DNA of 64,000 nucleotides from Tubiluchus corallicola (Eukaryota; Priapulida; Priapulimorpha; Priapulimorphida; Tubiluchidae): NCBI GenBank assembly GCA_030141605.1, contig JAQGDQ010002384.1, positions 62,001 to 126,000 of the forward strand, read 5' to 3'. Shown piece by piece: positions 13,051 to 34,723 of this stretch (position 1 is its first letter; each line of letters starts with the position of its first letter). The notes under the pieces were generated by a model. It saw only the letters and a program-made list of their open reading frames with translations, ran no database searches and was not told where the DNA came from. The position numbers and the translations under genes were made by a program.

Positions 13051-13756
13051 TATTACATAAGCGGCTATAACTAATACGGGAACAGAGAAATAGAAGCATT
13101 TGAAAACATAATTATATATCCGTTAGTTATATACATTTGTAGATCCTTTTAAACTATGTCTTGTTAATTGCTATACTACAAACGCTTGTTTTTTTTCTGT
13201 ATTTAAAAATAAAATTGTCATAAAACGGAATGTTGCAGTTGGTTACACTTATTTAATGTGAGCAGTGTGCTGTGTTGCGGGGAAAAGCAATGCATACTAC
13301 TACTGTTGTTTCCAAAATATTTAAAAGACAAGAAAAAGGGTACCTGATGTAGGTTTCAGAAAAATCGCCTTAAAAATTATACTACTTTACAGCAATTATA
13401 TGTGTACATAGTGCTTGCGTTGAAAGGAATTTTTGTTTGTTTTCATTTTAAATCTTCTGCAATACTGTTCTGACGGCGCCATTACATGACGTCACTACGA
13501 CACGAAAATCAGGGGAAGAAAAGGCATTGCTAAATTATTTCCAAAAAAATATTCCATGCATATCCATATTACTTACCATTTCGCTTAACTGCTGGAAAGA
13601 CTTATGTAACTAGAAATAACAATTTAAAATATTCGTGCCAATTGGTAAAATGTCGCTGAGTCACCCTTCAGGGTGCGCCACTCAGTAACCAAAATGGTAT
13701 TTCTAATCTTATTGACAAGATACAGTAATTTAAAATTTTACTTAGTTAGTAACATG

Positions 13757-13852
13757 TATGCTAGGATGCTCTGATTATTTTTTCAAAAATTACTCAGTGT
13801 TATCTATGCTAGGATGCTCTGATTATTTTTTCAAACTTTGCTCAGTGTTATC
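13757..13852. repeat. 48-bp direct duplication
   Basis: Two units starting TATGCTAGGATGCTCTGATT at 13757 and 13805 with few differences. Confidence 0.85.
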
Positions 13853-14977
13853 TAAACTTGTTTCAAACGACCTACCATCAAAATGGCTGCCCCTAATGGT
13901 CATCGCGGGAGTAAATTTACACACTTTATTCAGCGTTACAGCCGACGCAAACGACGATGCCGACTGCATGCAAAAAGACAGTGTGTAAATGGTATAAATT
14001 TCAAGACGAATTTTTTAAGCTTTATGTAAGTGGAGGTTTTTCTTGTGCTTTAAAAATTTACTTTTAAAATAATCTACAACCTCCTTGCATGAACGTAGTT
14101 TCTTCTTGCAAATCTCTGTCTCATTTCCATCCTAGTGACCCATCAACTTATACCGGCCAATAATTAATATTACACTCGAGGGTTAGCAACCAGGAAGAGA
14201 TTGTCAGAGTGCACTTAAATGTATCCAAGGTTTTTGATTGATTTCAACATGACGGTTTTTTTTCAAATTACATGCAGCCCATTATTAGATTGGCTAAAAT
14301 AAAATAATATTTAGAGAGCTGTCATCAAAGTGTTGTCATTAAGGGATCTGAATGCCTCAGAAAGGATTCACGTAGAGGCGGGAGTCTCCAAGGATAGATT
14401 CTACGCCCACTGTTGTTTTGGTGTTCATTAATGACACATCTGCAAACTTGGAGAATACTCTTCGTTGTTTACATACTTTTTTCTAACTCTCTCTCTTTTT
14501 TGTCCCCTGAAAAATATTAGCCTTGCAGTTGAAATCCTAAACTGTGACATTACTAAAATTCAAAACTTGGTATTCAAAGTGGTTAATAACAATGATGGTT
14601 CAAAAGTAGTTCAGTAAAATGCTGGAGGTATAATACTTTTTTCGTAATGCTGAAAATGAAGTAATGAATTGTATTTTCGACTATTAACACAGTGGCTTGC
14701 TCAGTGCTGTGTTATCTCCCGGAAACTCTATATCGAAGACAAAACCGACTGCAATTCTTTTAACACGTTAGTCTATTCAGGTATGTTAATTTAGTCTTTT
14801 TATTTTATTTAATTAGCTTTTATTCTGGGAAGACTTATTGCATAGTGATTGGTTTTTCTTTCTATTCAGTCGTGGTAATTTTTTATAGCTTGTTATATTT
14901 TAAATCAATGATGTTTTGCTTTTCATTTTCTTTTTTTCACTCTGGTGACCTACTGCCTTAACATTTTATCTGTAATA

Positions 14978-15060
14978 TTCATCTGATGAGGCCGTTAGGA
15001 CGAAAACTCCTGAAATAAATAAGTAATCTATTGTGAGATTATAAAGTGCATTCAACGTTT
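14978..15060 (+). repeat. LINE-type 3' tail signature
   Basis: CTGATGAGGCCGTTAGGACG then AAAAC and AATAAATAAG...TTGTGAG. This CTGATGA-hairpin-GAAA followed by AATAAA is common at 3' ends of animal retroelements. No coding part is preserved. Confidence 0.4.
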
Positions 15061-15540
15061 TATTCAGGCTAAAGATGGCAAGCCTCATGCGCATTTTTTT
15101 CACATTTTAGATGATTTAAAAAATTTGGCGCACGTTATTCCAAAACCGGTAGCCCTTAAAACAGCGCCCTCTTGCCCACGTATAAAACAAGTCTAGCATG
15201 ACCTTGTACTTCAGTAGTCCACTCATAAGTGAGCTTAAAAATAGGTTTATTTCCGAATTTGCGAGTGCCGTTGCGCTCAGTTAAAGCTTGCTTGTGAGTC
15301 TTGTACATAACAGGCAGTACTGCTTAGCAATAAACAGTCAAATCTCGATATTAGCGTTGATTACATCATTTAAATGTGTTGATTTACATCTACAAACGTT
15401 ATATTGTAGACACGTGTATAAAAAACACGTCTTCAAAATTAGTGCGACGCTTTCAAATATCCCAAGCGGCCAAGGCAGTGAAATCTATTTTTAAAAAAAT
15501 TGCAGTCTGTTGTGTTTAATGCAGCAACATCGACATTAGC

Positions 15541-23573
<8,033 letters not shown>

Positions 23574-23852
23574 AGTGTCGAACACCCACAAGTACAAGAG
23601 TTTCATATGAAAATCTGCATGATTGTTCATGCAACGTAGGGTCAAGCGGTAAGGGGCTAGGCGCCTAGAGGAGAAGTTTCAGATGCAAAAGCAGGAACTT
23701 TTGCCATGGGAGGAATTCGGTCAGACGAAGAACTCTAATCTGGGGGGAAATGTATTCTATGCACTGTGTATACACCTATACTTAACCAAATGAACTGCTG
23801 CTAATATACACAAGTTAGTAAGCTGCGTGCAGACGAAAGTTAGAATTAAAAC

Positions 23853-23970
23853 ACATTGAAGTTTTGTGAAGATTTAATTAACTATCATCTTTTTCTATTA
23901 ATGCACTTAAACATTGAAGTTTTGTGATGATTCAATTAACTATCATCTTTTTTCTATTAATGCACTTAAA
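23853..23970. repeat. 58-bp direct duplication after P450 gene 3
   Basis: Two units starting ACATTGAAGTTTTGTGA at 23853 and 23911, ending TTAATGCACTTAA, nearly identical. They lie about 280 bp past the stop, probably in or near the 3' UTR. Confidence 0.8.
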
Positions 23971-24418
23971 AAGAGGAGCTTTAAACTTGTAATTCTTTAG
24001 CAACTCATTTGGACATTAAATCATGTACATGTTTTATGACGAATTAAAATACTGATTTCGTTTTTCATTTGATTTAACTAATTCAAGATTAAAGTTGTTT
24101 TAATAATTAAAGTGCAGAGGCAGAAAAATTAATGGAGTAAATTTAGGAAACCAGGAATCGCAAAGGTTGGCATGCGAATCAGAGCTCCGAGCGTCATTGG
24201 CTGGGGAATTGAACAAATACAGATGTTTCCAGAGCAAGGGTATACCTTGTTTTAGTCCTTTATTTCAAATACACGTTTTACGTAGCTTGATAGATATCCA
24301 ACTCTAGAATGTAAATAAATAATAGACAGCAAATCATGTGTTCCAGTAAAAATGACAAAGAAAAATTATTAAAACACGGAAGACTACAATGAAATTATAT
24401 TTGTTGTAGTTTTAATTA

Positions 24419-24462
24419 TTATATATATATATAATTGTTATAATATATATATATATATAAAT
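24419..24462. repeat. (TA)n microsatellite
   Basis: Two TA runs split by TTGTTATAA, about 60-100 bases past the stop of the ten-cysteine peptide gene. The 23574-24520 interval otherwise holds only the 58-bp duplication. Confidence 0.9.
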
Positions 24463-24520
24463 ATTAGAAACCTAAATAATTACTGTTTAAATATAAATAA
24501 AAATAAAACGATGGGATGCT

Positions 24521-25823
24521 TTATCCTTTGATCTGAGGTCTGACAACTGTATAATTCTCGTCAACGCAACACGCCTTGCAAGTATCACAAGCCCTGGAAT
24601 AAGAAAAAAAACCGTCTAATTATTATTAATAAAATTGGATACTTTTAAACTGTTGATGTGTATCGATATTTTTATCATTTAACCGTTACATAGGATAAAT
24701 GGTTGGGGCTTTCTGACAGTCTATTGTGGCTTTTTGACAATCTATTGTGGCTTTCTGACAATCTATATTTAGAGGTCATCTGATGCAACCGTAACCTGCA
24801 AAATTACAACCGTTAAAACAAAAAACCAAACAAACACAAAAACAAACAAATAAACAAACAGCAGACACAAACACACAAATAAACAAACAGACAAACAAGC
24901 AAGCAAACAGCTAAAACAAAAGCCAAATTCCCATGCAGAGATTAAAAAGTCCTATTCAAAGTCCTATTCAATTTATTGTACTTACGATTTGATACTTACA
25001 CACATTTCTCATGATATCCACACTGCTTAATTCTGGGATCGCATGGCCACACAAAACAGTAATACGTAACTGGAGCCCAACAACCTGTAACCAAGAAAAC
25101 TCCTTTTACGAGTGTCGTGGTGGCTGTCTCTCTGCCGGAGTGCACCACCATAATGGACGTTCTCTATTACTTAATAAACATTTCCGAAATTTAACAACAA
25201 TTACGACGTATCTGAACTGAAAACGTAGGTGGAAGTTCAAAACAAACAAGCGTAGGAGCGATTAGATGTAAGTAACCTCTTGCAAAAGTAATTCACCATT
25301 TGTTTTGATCCCGTTAATAGTAAGTGCATTTAATCTAGACAACGGAATTCTAATTTATCACTGTAACAACTTGAAAGAACAGTACTCACCGCTTAGGAGA
25401 CATTCATTTTCTGGTGGATGTTTCAATTTATCAAAAAAACTTGCAGCTGTCACTTCTAAATTAAAAAACACCAAACCGTATTACTGTAAGTTATGTACGT
25501 CTATACTGTACGGTACTTGTCAAAAAACTTTCAGTTGTCACTTGTAAATTAAAACTACCATACCGTATTACTGTAAGTTATGTATGTCTATACTGTACGG
25601 TACTTGTCAAAAAACTTTTCGTTGTCACTTCTAAATTAAAAAAACACCAAAGAGTATTACTCTAAGTTATTCTTAACAAGTCTATAGATACTGTACGTAT
25701 AGAACATAGATTCGTATAGAATACTATGATTTCAAATTATAATAATGCAAACTTACCGTATCCTAAGTTAGCAACTAGCCCCACAAAAACACAAACCATG
25801 AAAATTGTCTTTGACGAATCCAT
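24521..25823 (-). CDS. Small secreted ten-cysteine peptide, 81 aa, four exons (unknown family)
   Basis: Not recognised as a known family. Exons: 25757-25823, 25390-25410 (a 21-nt microexon), 25000-25084, 24521-24593; phases 1, 1, 2 agree at all three junctions and donors are GTAAGT, GTGAGT, GTAAGT. The start at 25823 is the first ATG after an in-frame TGA. Residues 1 to about 22 are a signal peptide (MDSSKTIFMVCVFVGLVANL). The mature part has Cys26, 31, 39, 44, 51, 57, 60, 63, 66 and 67, spacing C-x4-C-x7-C-x4-C-x6-C-x5-C-x2-C-x2-C-x2-CC. Skipping the microexon would leave nine cysteines, an odd number; including it gives ten, which supports the model. An NYT glycosylation sequon is at 71-73. 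It is likely exported and disulfide-bonded. A role (antimicrobial, venom-like, matrix or signalling) cannot be read from sequence. Confidence 0.65.
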
Positions 25824-25991
25824 TTCAAAATGTCTTGCAACGTTGTTGGCGTATAAATGTTTCTTAATTCAATTTCTGAAATTCAGTGTCTTTATGAATT
25901 CATTTACGACTGTACGTTGAGGTAACATACGTCCTGCAGTCTTGCTTCGACAGTAAACTATCGCATTAAATGTTCAAGGGTATGAGGGCTG

Positions 25992-25999
25992 TATATATA
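25992..25999 (-). promoter_or_regulatory. Possible TATA box of the ten-cysteine peptide gene
   Basis: TATATATA on the minus strand, 169 bases before the ATG at 25823. Position and orientation suit a core promoter with a leader of about 140 nt. It is a motif match in AT-rich DNA only. Confidence 0.3.
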
Positions 26000-26328
26000 C
26001 GTAATTCATACAAGACTCGTGCTCACAAACAACAACATACAATAGTTTGTGGAACAGGATGCTGGTGTTTCCTTTTAGCTATTTAACTACTCACGACTAC
26101 ATGTAGTGTAATAACTGATCCGTGTAGCTTCTGAGAGCTCAAAAAGTTGTTACGTACGTAGCCTTTCTGCATCACAATTTTCTTAAGTATAGACCTACAT
26201 TTATTAGAAACGAAAATACTTCGCTCAGACGGAAACTTGTAAACACAAAACATCACAGACATTTTAATAGTCCAGCAGGGAACATCTCTTTGTTCATTGC
26301 CATCACCACTACATTCACTAACAGCATC

Positions 26329-26622
26329 ACCATCACCATCATCGTCGTCGTCATCATCAACAACGACAACGACAACAGCAGCAGTAACAACAACAATAAC
26401 ATCATCGTGGTCATCAGCATCATCATCATCATCAACGACAACGACAATAACAACAACAGCAGCAGCAACAACAATAACAATAACATCGTCGTGGTCATCA
26501 GCATCATCATCATCATCCTCACCATCATCATCAACGACAACAACAACAACAGCAGCAGCAGCAGCAGCAACAACAACAACAATAACCTCGTCGTGGTCAT
26601 CAGCATCATCATCATCATCATG
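26329..26622. repeat. Trinucleotide complex (CAT/CAA/CAG)n
   Basis: Mixed CATCAT, CAACAA and CAGCAG runs in repeating blocks, each starting near CGTCGTGGTCATCAGCATCA. Three blocks of about 100 bp suggest a higher-order duplication. Open frames across it are artefacts. Confidence 0.95.
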
Positions 26623-27283
26623 ATTGACGATAACAACAGGTACATTCGTGGGCATTGCTTAAGGTACTATGAGGCCAACCCTTATGTACATAAATGATAA
26701 AAAACCATCAAACATAATTATTAGAATCTATAGTTTAACGAGTGATTATTATTTTTCTAAAACGTCACGGATATTAACATTCTGTACAGGAAAACAATCA
26801 AAGCTATACATAACAAAACTAATTCCTCATAATCAGGCTGACTTGAGCCAGTAATATAGCAAATTATGTTCAAAAAACACAGTGAAATTGTCAACGAATT
26901 ACAGATTATTTAATACATGATACTTAATCAATAGATAATTAACGTTTAATAAAATTAATTTACTGTCAGTAATTGTCAAAGAGTTTCGTTCACCAACTTA
27001 AGAAAACGAAACAAACACTGCACAAACCGTTTAAACAAATTAAACTGCATACAGTTTTTCGCTGTTCAGAAACTGAGGTTTACATTACCAAAATTATTAT
27101 GCTTAATGAATGAATAGTTTAATAATACTTGTTAATGAAGTATAGAGTTACCATAATAAAAAGTCATCAATCATCGAAAAACATGCTTTCAACGATTGTT
27201 GGCCATCTTTATTACACTAAACTGCGTTCAAAATCAAGTAGTCGAATATTTTAACCACTTATCGTGAATCCACTTTGTTGCGT

Positions 27284-27685
27284 ACAGGGGCGTATCAATA
27301 CTTTACAGCGTCCTAGGCTGATTATTCTGTCTGGTCCATTTCTATTGCGAACTTATATAATGAGCACGATAAACAATTACTTGTGGTGTATTAGAAACAC
27401 TATTAACCTAGTTTTACGTGGTCATTATTATTAACATGTATTTGCACAGCGCAGGCTGCGCAACTGCTTTTTGTGTAATACCTTGCACCTGTTCGTTATG
27501 TGGCACTTATATAAAAGTTGCTCTCACTAATATAAAATGATGTATTAGAAAATGCGCCCTTTACATGAATATGAAAGTACACACATTTTCCAAGTAAAAT
27601 AAGAATTTTTTCTAAAACGTGACGCTCTTCGGACCTTTGGCGCCCTAGGCTTTAGCCTAGTTAGCCTATTTGTTAATACGCCCAT
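27284..27685. mobile_element. Candidate miniature inverted-repeat element
   Basis: The left end GGGGCGTATCAATA and the right end TGTTAATACGCCCA are inverted matches with two or three differences. The interior has GCGCCCTAGGC-type sequence and no gene. The target duplication is unclear (TTGCGTAC versus TTGTATAC nearby). Confidence 0.4.
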
Positions 27686-27759
27686 TATTGTATACAATGT
27701 CTGCGAGCAAACAAGAAAAGAACATTACGTTAAAATTGCAACCCAACATAAATCATCAC

Positions 27760-28555
27760 AATTATTTTGCAACGTGAAAGACCTGCCTACTACACAAATA
27801 CAAACTTTATCGTGAACTACATAAGTTATCAAAGCACGCAAGAAAAGCCTGCCACATTGATTCGGAATTCAAGAGATGATTTCGTCTTAAATGAATTCTA
27901 CAAAATTTATAATGTAATATTCTCTCAAGTATGGGCCATAATCGTAATGACATAGTAGCTAAAACTCTGATCAATACATATTGTCTACCCAATGTCTACC
28001 ATACATATTTGTTATACGGATGCGAAATTGGGGGTATATCAGACAATGAAGTTAATGCCATTAGGGTAAAATGGAACACTGCTTATAGAAAAATATTCGA
28101 TTTTAGACAAAATGAAAGCGTCAAATTGTTAATGTATTTTTGTGGCGCATTGCCTGCGAGTTATTTAGTAGATAGTCGAAAATTAAACTTTGTGAGAAAA
28201 ATTGTAAACTCCTGCACATTGAGAATTCCAAAGCCATGCTACTATGTAAATAACAGTCAAGTAACTTTAAGATTTAAACATGGTTGTACTGTAGCTCTAA
28301 ATCCTAAACGAAAATGTAAAATTAAAGGTTAAGAACTCATTTAAAGATTATGTTTTAAGATATCTATTATAGCTCCTTACAACACTGTATAATGTAATAT
28401 AATTACAAGGGAACTACAATGTGTGGTTATTATAAAGTTGAATGTCTGTAGATATGTTATTTTACTAATATCGCATTACCTGTTTTACTAACATTTTTAT
28501 CTTTGTGAGCTGTATATTTTTTATACGAAATAAACTCATAATAACAATAATAATT
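27760..28555 (+). mobile_element. LINE 3' fragment, frameshifted relic
   Basis: The 27931-28332 frame reads LINTYCLPNVYHTYLLYGCE, then W-x-AYRKIF, ESVKLL-x-FCG and RKLNFVRKI, a pattern typical of the region after the reverse transcriptase in many animal LINEs. The matching upstream part (FYKIYNVIFSQ, about 27890) is in another frame, so there is at least one frameshift. The sequence ends in an AATAAA followed by TAATAACAATAAT repeats near 28530-28555, a typical 3' tail. It is inactive and lies between the ten-cysteine peptide gene and Wnt8. Confidence 0.6.
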
Positions 28556-28755
28556 GTAAGTTTCTGTGAAATAATAGTTAAGTTGAAAAGAATTTGGCAG
28601 TAGCTATTCACACACTTGCGGGGCAGGCGGGGCAGAGGACACAATCGATTACAGTGCCATGCCCACAGTGGCTATTTTGGATGGCATCAAGAAAACTTAA
28701 CACACAGTATTATAAGACATAATAATATTTACATTTCAGACTTGCACTGGCATTA

Positions 28756-31700
28756 TCATGCCACGCAAGTTAGTTTATCAACAGTTTCACGACATTCTTC
28801 ACATTTTACTTCGCAACACCATTCGAATTTACAATTGCAGCTTGTAAACAGTTGCAGGGTCTGTCGGCGAACTTTCAAACCGCAGTTTTTACACAAGGTT
28901 TTACAGCTTCGTCTCTCTGATTGTGAAATTTCTTTTCCCTTTCGTTTAGAGCAAAGCCTGCCCGCTGTTCCAACATGTCCTGTAATTCATTGAAAGCCAC
29001 ATAAATTTGTATTGTGAACTGATACACATTTGTCTTAAAAAAACCCAAGAATGCAGCGACAATAAGATCAAGATTAAGCTTATAGTTATGAGAACTTTTT
29101 TACCTATTCTAAATTTGACAGTACATGTTTACGTCATGATACTTTTATTAATTTAGCAAACTGATAAATGTGCATCAGCGCTTGGTATTAAAAATAAAAT
29201 TTATTATGTGAAGAAAGACTTTGTTCATCTAACTGGGCACCAAGTCAAAGGATGTAATAATCATTATGCTATATATGGGTCGCAGAAACAGAGGCTTAAA
29301 AGTTTAGCACCAAAACGCCAAAAGATTGAGTTCAACTAACGAAACGGTTAAACATCTCGCATAAAAAAGCTAAACAAGAAACTTCATGACCCATTTGTTA
29401 CTGTCAATGAAAAATGATAGGAATGCTTACAGAAAGCCGCGATTTTGTTTCAATATAAATATATGCATAACCTGTATTCTGAGGATTACCCACATATCAC
29501 AATACCGAAAGTAAAGTAAAGTAAAGTAAAGTAAAGTAAAGTAAAGTAAAGTAAAGTAAAGTAAAGTAAAGTAAAGTAAAGTAAAGTAAAGTAAAGTAAA
29601 GTAAAGTAAAGTAAAGTAAAGTAAAGTAAAGTAAAGTAAAGTAAAGTAAAGTAAAGTAAAGTAAAGTAAAGTAAAGTAAAGTAAAGTAAAGTAAAGTAAA
29701 GTAAAGTAAAGTAAAGTAAAGTAAAGTAAAGTAAAGTAAAGTAAAACAAAGTAAGGTAAAGCAAAGCAAAGTAAAGTAAGGCAAAGTAAAGTAAAGTAAA
29801 GTAAAGTAAAGTAAAGTACAGTAAAGTAAAGTAAAGTAAAGTAAAGTAAAGTAAAGTAAAGTAAAGTAAAGTAAAGTAAAGTAAAGTAAAGTAAAGTAAA
29901 GTAAAGTAAAGTAAAGTAAAGTAAAGTAAAGTAAAGTAAAGTAAAGTAAAAGTAAAGTAAAGTAAAGTAAAGTAAAGTAAAGTAAAGTAAAGTAAAGTAA
30001 AGTAAAGTAAAGTAAAGTAAAGTAAAGTAAAGTAAAGTAAAGTAAAGTAAAGTAAAGTAAAGTAAATTAATGTAAAGCAAAGCAAAGAAAAGCAAAGTAA
30101 AGTAAAGCAAAGCAAAGTAAAGTAACACAAAGTAAAGCAAAGCAAAGCAAAATACGGCAAAGTGAAGTAAAGAAAAGTAAATTAACTTTAAGCAAAATAT
30201 GGCAAAGTAAAGTAAAGTAAAAATAATGCAAAACAAAGTAAAGCTAAGTATATTGTAAAGTTGTAAAGTTGAGTAAGGTAAGGTAAAGTTAGACAAAGAA
30301 AAATAAATTAAACATCGTACCGGACTTCATACCTTCTGTAATATTAGCTTTGCAATAGTCATGGGATGGTTCCAAATAGACGAGACTCCTCCTTTTTAGG
30401 GAAGGTATTTCTTCAATACGTCCTGTATTCATCAATTTCAATTCGCCGTTTTTATAGTCAACTTTCACCGCTTTCCAGTATCTCTTCTTCAAGTAATCGC
30501 CAACTTTCCGGAAATCGGACAACTGCAGCCAACATGTTTGCGTCGAACAACTTCCGGATACGCCGTGGCACTTGCAGGTTCGTTTTAGAGTATGGCGGAC
30601 CGCCTGATAACAACAAATTTTGCTCTTTAATCTTGACCATAATCAATGCAAACAAATATTCTAGTAGACGTAAGTTAAAACATACTGCAAGAGCAATCTG
30701 TATTTCAATTTAGAGATAGCATGTACTTCTACGACCTTCGACACGTGATCAATTGTTTCTTTGGCTGTTGCTGCATTTGGCCGTTAGGCAACTTTTGCAA
30801 TCGAGTTTTCTAGTTATTCAGTTTTGTAACAAATAAAAATAAAATTCAACAACAAACAACTTAAAAAATAAATTCAAGCCAGAAATTCAAAAAATATTAT
30901 ATTTATTAATCAAAGAGGCGTCACTTTAAAATACCTCATCTTTCTTACCAGTAGATAGCACCACGTTATGCATATTACGCTATTACTAGCGCTGTTTACG
31001 TGGTAGAGTCCCCATCTACTAAAATCAGTGTTAAACTAAAAAAGTTAGTACGCCTTTAATTTCAATTATTCATAATTTCTATTATTACACTTTGCGTTAA
31101 GTAGTGAAAATATTCAATTGTGCTTTACTATGTTAATATAAATAAAGGTGTTAAGTGAACTTACTGCTCTCCCTGCTTTATTATTGTGCAGATTCATCAA
31201 AGCTGTTGCATCTTTCCCAGTTTCCAAAGCGTCTACGAACTGCTTACTTATTTGCTCTCCAAATTTGACATTGTCACTGCACCCACCCCAAGTCCAGCCC
31301 GGAGCTGCTATAACAAAACAAAACACAAAGATGGCAGAAACAAAGTATTAAGAAACAAACTGCGAAGATATTTGACAGGTAGAATTTTCCATAGATGTAA
31401 TTTCTAGGTGTCAACTAAACTAAACTAAACTAAACTAAACTAAACTAAACTAAACTAAACTAAACTAAACTAAACTAAACTAAACTAAACTAAACTAAAC
31501 TAAACTAAACTAAACTAAACTAAACTAAACTAAACTAAACTAAACTAAACTAAACTATACTATACTAAATATGGAACTATATAATAAAACGCCTTTCAGA
31601 GCAAAAATGATCAGTCACGATGTGTTAATACCAAGAGACATCTATATCATACACCTATTCCGAGATTTCAAAGACTATTCACTTCAGTTTACACGTCTTT

Positions 31701-34571
31701 TTGCACAGTTTCGCAACTTGGTAAGACGTCATCTCAAAACGAGTGTGGCGGGACCCGAACTATTCTCACTCATCATCAGGGATAAGCCTGTACGATGAGA
31801 CAGTGACCCAGCAAAAATATTCAGTACGTACAATTGCATGCGCGTGTCTTCCTCGAGAAAAGAAATGACTGAATATCGGCTGTCACCTCTCCATTAACTA
31901 ACCAGATCTGGCGTTACTTAACCTTGCAGCTAAGCACGCACTGCCGGCCCTGTCTTATTTTCGGAAACATTACAACTTAAAATTCAGATGTAGTGTTTGT
32001 AGTTCTATTTCTAATGAAAGTGTGGTAACGGTGTTTTAGTAAATACAGGTGCGTCTCAAATAATTGTCAAAAATATAAATACCTTGGCCTTTGCGCCTGT
32101 CATCACAACCGCAGTTTTCAAATTCTCCAGAACTACAGTTTCGGGTCAACGTGTACATAACTCCAGCTGAACTGATGGCATGAACAAATGAGGTTTCCCG
32201 TGTTGCTGAAAACATTGTTACTGTTTTAGCCGAATAGTCCTTTTTAAAATTATCTAGTGTAAATGTAACGTGATCAAATGAGATGTAATACGGCAATTTC
32301 ATATATAATAGCATCGACGACGATAACGATATGTGATGGTGGAGCTGCTGCTGCTGACGATGTTGATGATGGTGATGGTAGTGAAGAAAACGAAGGTGAC
32401 ATAATGATGATGATGATTATCCTATGTTGAAAATTGGTGTTTCATATTTGCAAGAGATTAAAAATACTGAAAATGCTGAATGCTTATCTACAAAACACTT
32501 AATCAGGCCCTATGATGTAGTAATGTAATGTAATATAATGTAATGTAATGTAATGTAATGTAATGCAATGCAATGCAATGCAATGCAATGCAATACAATA
32601 CAACACAATGCAATACAACACAATACAATACAATACAATATAATATAACATAATATAACATAATATAACATAACATAGCATAACATAGCATAACATAACA
32701 TAACATAACACAACACAACATAATATAATATAGTATAATATAATATTTTTACCTGCAGGAACACTGTGAGAATAAAGGGGTAATGACGATCGAGGACAGT
32801 TCCATCTCTCCCAGGCAAACTGATGCTGGCACTCTTCCATCCCAATTTGTGCTCCTGCTGCCACACTCGCAGAAAACGTCAAATACGCCTGAAAACAAAC
32901 GGACGAATGAAAACGAAAGAATGAGTGAACGAATGTATTATTGATTCTATGGACGAATGAACGAGTGACTGACTGACTGACTGAATGAATGAATGAACGA
33001 ATGAACGAACGAACGAACGAATGAATGAATGAACGAACGAACGAATGAATGAATGATTGACTGACTGAATGAATGAATGAATGAATGAATGAATGAATGA
33101 ATGAATGAATGAATGAATGAATGAATGAATGAATGGAGTCGCCAAAAGAAAGAAAAAAGGAAAAGGAAAATAAAACCAATCAATCAGCTAGTAATCAGTC
33201 AATCAATTCATAGAAACATCGTTCAGCCTATAAAGCAGTACATTATTAGTCACACAAGCCACAACCAACATTACAAGCTGCTACACAACGAGAAAGTCTT
33301 TTACTAACGTGAAATGATTGTGGCGGGAATGAAATCTCTTCAATATCAAAGATATTTTTTTAAATGAGACACTGAATCAACAGGGGTGCCTTGGCCTTAA
33401 TTGTGCATCCCCCTCAAAAGAAAAGAGCTACTGTAGCATGTGACAGTATACGGGAAATTAAAGTAATAAGAAGCAGATTTCCTGCCTGTTACTCATCAGG
33501 CTCGACGATGCTTAACTTCATAACTAGTCCTGCACCTTGACCATTTAGTTATTTTCTCGGTATAATAGAACAAGTCAAAAATGAACACCAACGTTTTTCG
33601 TACAATTCCTCTGTGAAATCATATCTAACGCTTCGGTAGCTACGTCATTAATTAACTCATTCGAGGGTTAATAAGCCAAATTTGCCAGTCGGCTAAAACT
33701 CAATAGAGTTGCGGAAATTTTTGTTTGCTATTTGCACCTCGTCGTGTGGCAGGCGCCAATTACCTTATTGTTACACCATACTCGAACACGATTCGAAGTT
33801 ATTAGCCTAATTCAGCTCCCCTGAAGTTACCGACAAGCGTGTCCAGACTTTGGCTGGTCGGATTTAGAGGCAGTGGTCAATAACTAGTATGGACCTAACA
33901 GGAGAAGCAAGCATTGCTACTTGTTGAGCAATGTATTTCCGACTTCCGGTGAAGGGGTTAATAACATTTTTTGAAATAAATACTCCAACAAAGCTTGTAA
34001 TCACACAGGAATAGATATTAATCTAAATTAAGTACAGCTTGGAATGTTGCTGTAAGAAAACTTTGGAATTTACTGTTTAGATCACACAAATACTGTCTTC
34101 CTTTTATATGTGATATCGTTCCGCCAGTTAAACAGTTACAGAAACCGTTTGTTAAATTTACCATAGTTGTTTAAATAGTGAAAATCGCATAGCCAATTTT
34201 TTTACACACAATTCTCGATTTCATGGCTCTTGTAATGGGTTATAATTTGTTATCTATTTGTAACGAGTACAAAACTTTTTACACAAATGAAAATTTTCTT
34301 TCTAAAGTTTTTTCCTGTACATGAGATGTAAAAAGTAATGTTAGCAAAGAACAAATACGGACTGTAAATTTCATTACCGAAGTTACTTGGGCTCTAGAAC
34401 GTAATTGTTTTAATTTTCTGACAGGAATGAGTTGTACGCCATACTAGCATATCTTACTCTCACTTAACGGTATATATTCACATTGCTTACTATTCTTGTT
34501 GACTAATGTTATTTTGCTTGTTAATCTGTTTGTTTATTTTATGTGATTGTTCCACGAGTACGAATGAAATG

Positions 34572-34644
<73 letters not shown>

Positions 34645-34685
34645 TGTGTGTGTGTATATATGTGTATATATATATATATATATAT

Positions 34686-34723
<38 letters not shown>

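Larger units (their letters stand above)
11833..15540. other. Intergenic, P450 gene 2 to gene 3
   Basis: 3.7 kb. Beyond the candidate miniature element, the 48-bp duplication and the LINE tail listed separately, I see no gene. The promoter of gene 3 must lie here; no clear core motif was found. Confidence 0.5.

Noticed and set aside
14978-15008. Hammerhead ribozyme-like core (CTGATGAG...CGAAA)
   Set aside because: The core bases are present and stem II partly pairs, but I found no stem III or cleavage-site pairing. The following AATAAA and context fit a retroelement 3' tail better.
28616-28993. 125-codon open frame on the plus strand
   Set aside because: It is antisense to the last Wnt8 exon, whose cysteine pattern is unmistakable on the minus strand.
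29427-30296. Long frames of repeating Phe-Thr-Leu-Leu-Tyr
   Set aside because: Translation of the GTAAA satellite; the same applies to frames over 18064-18710, 26083-26697, 32499-33183, 41580-41910 and 57320-57790.
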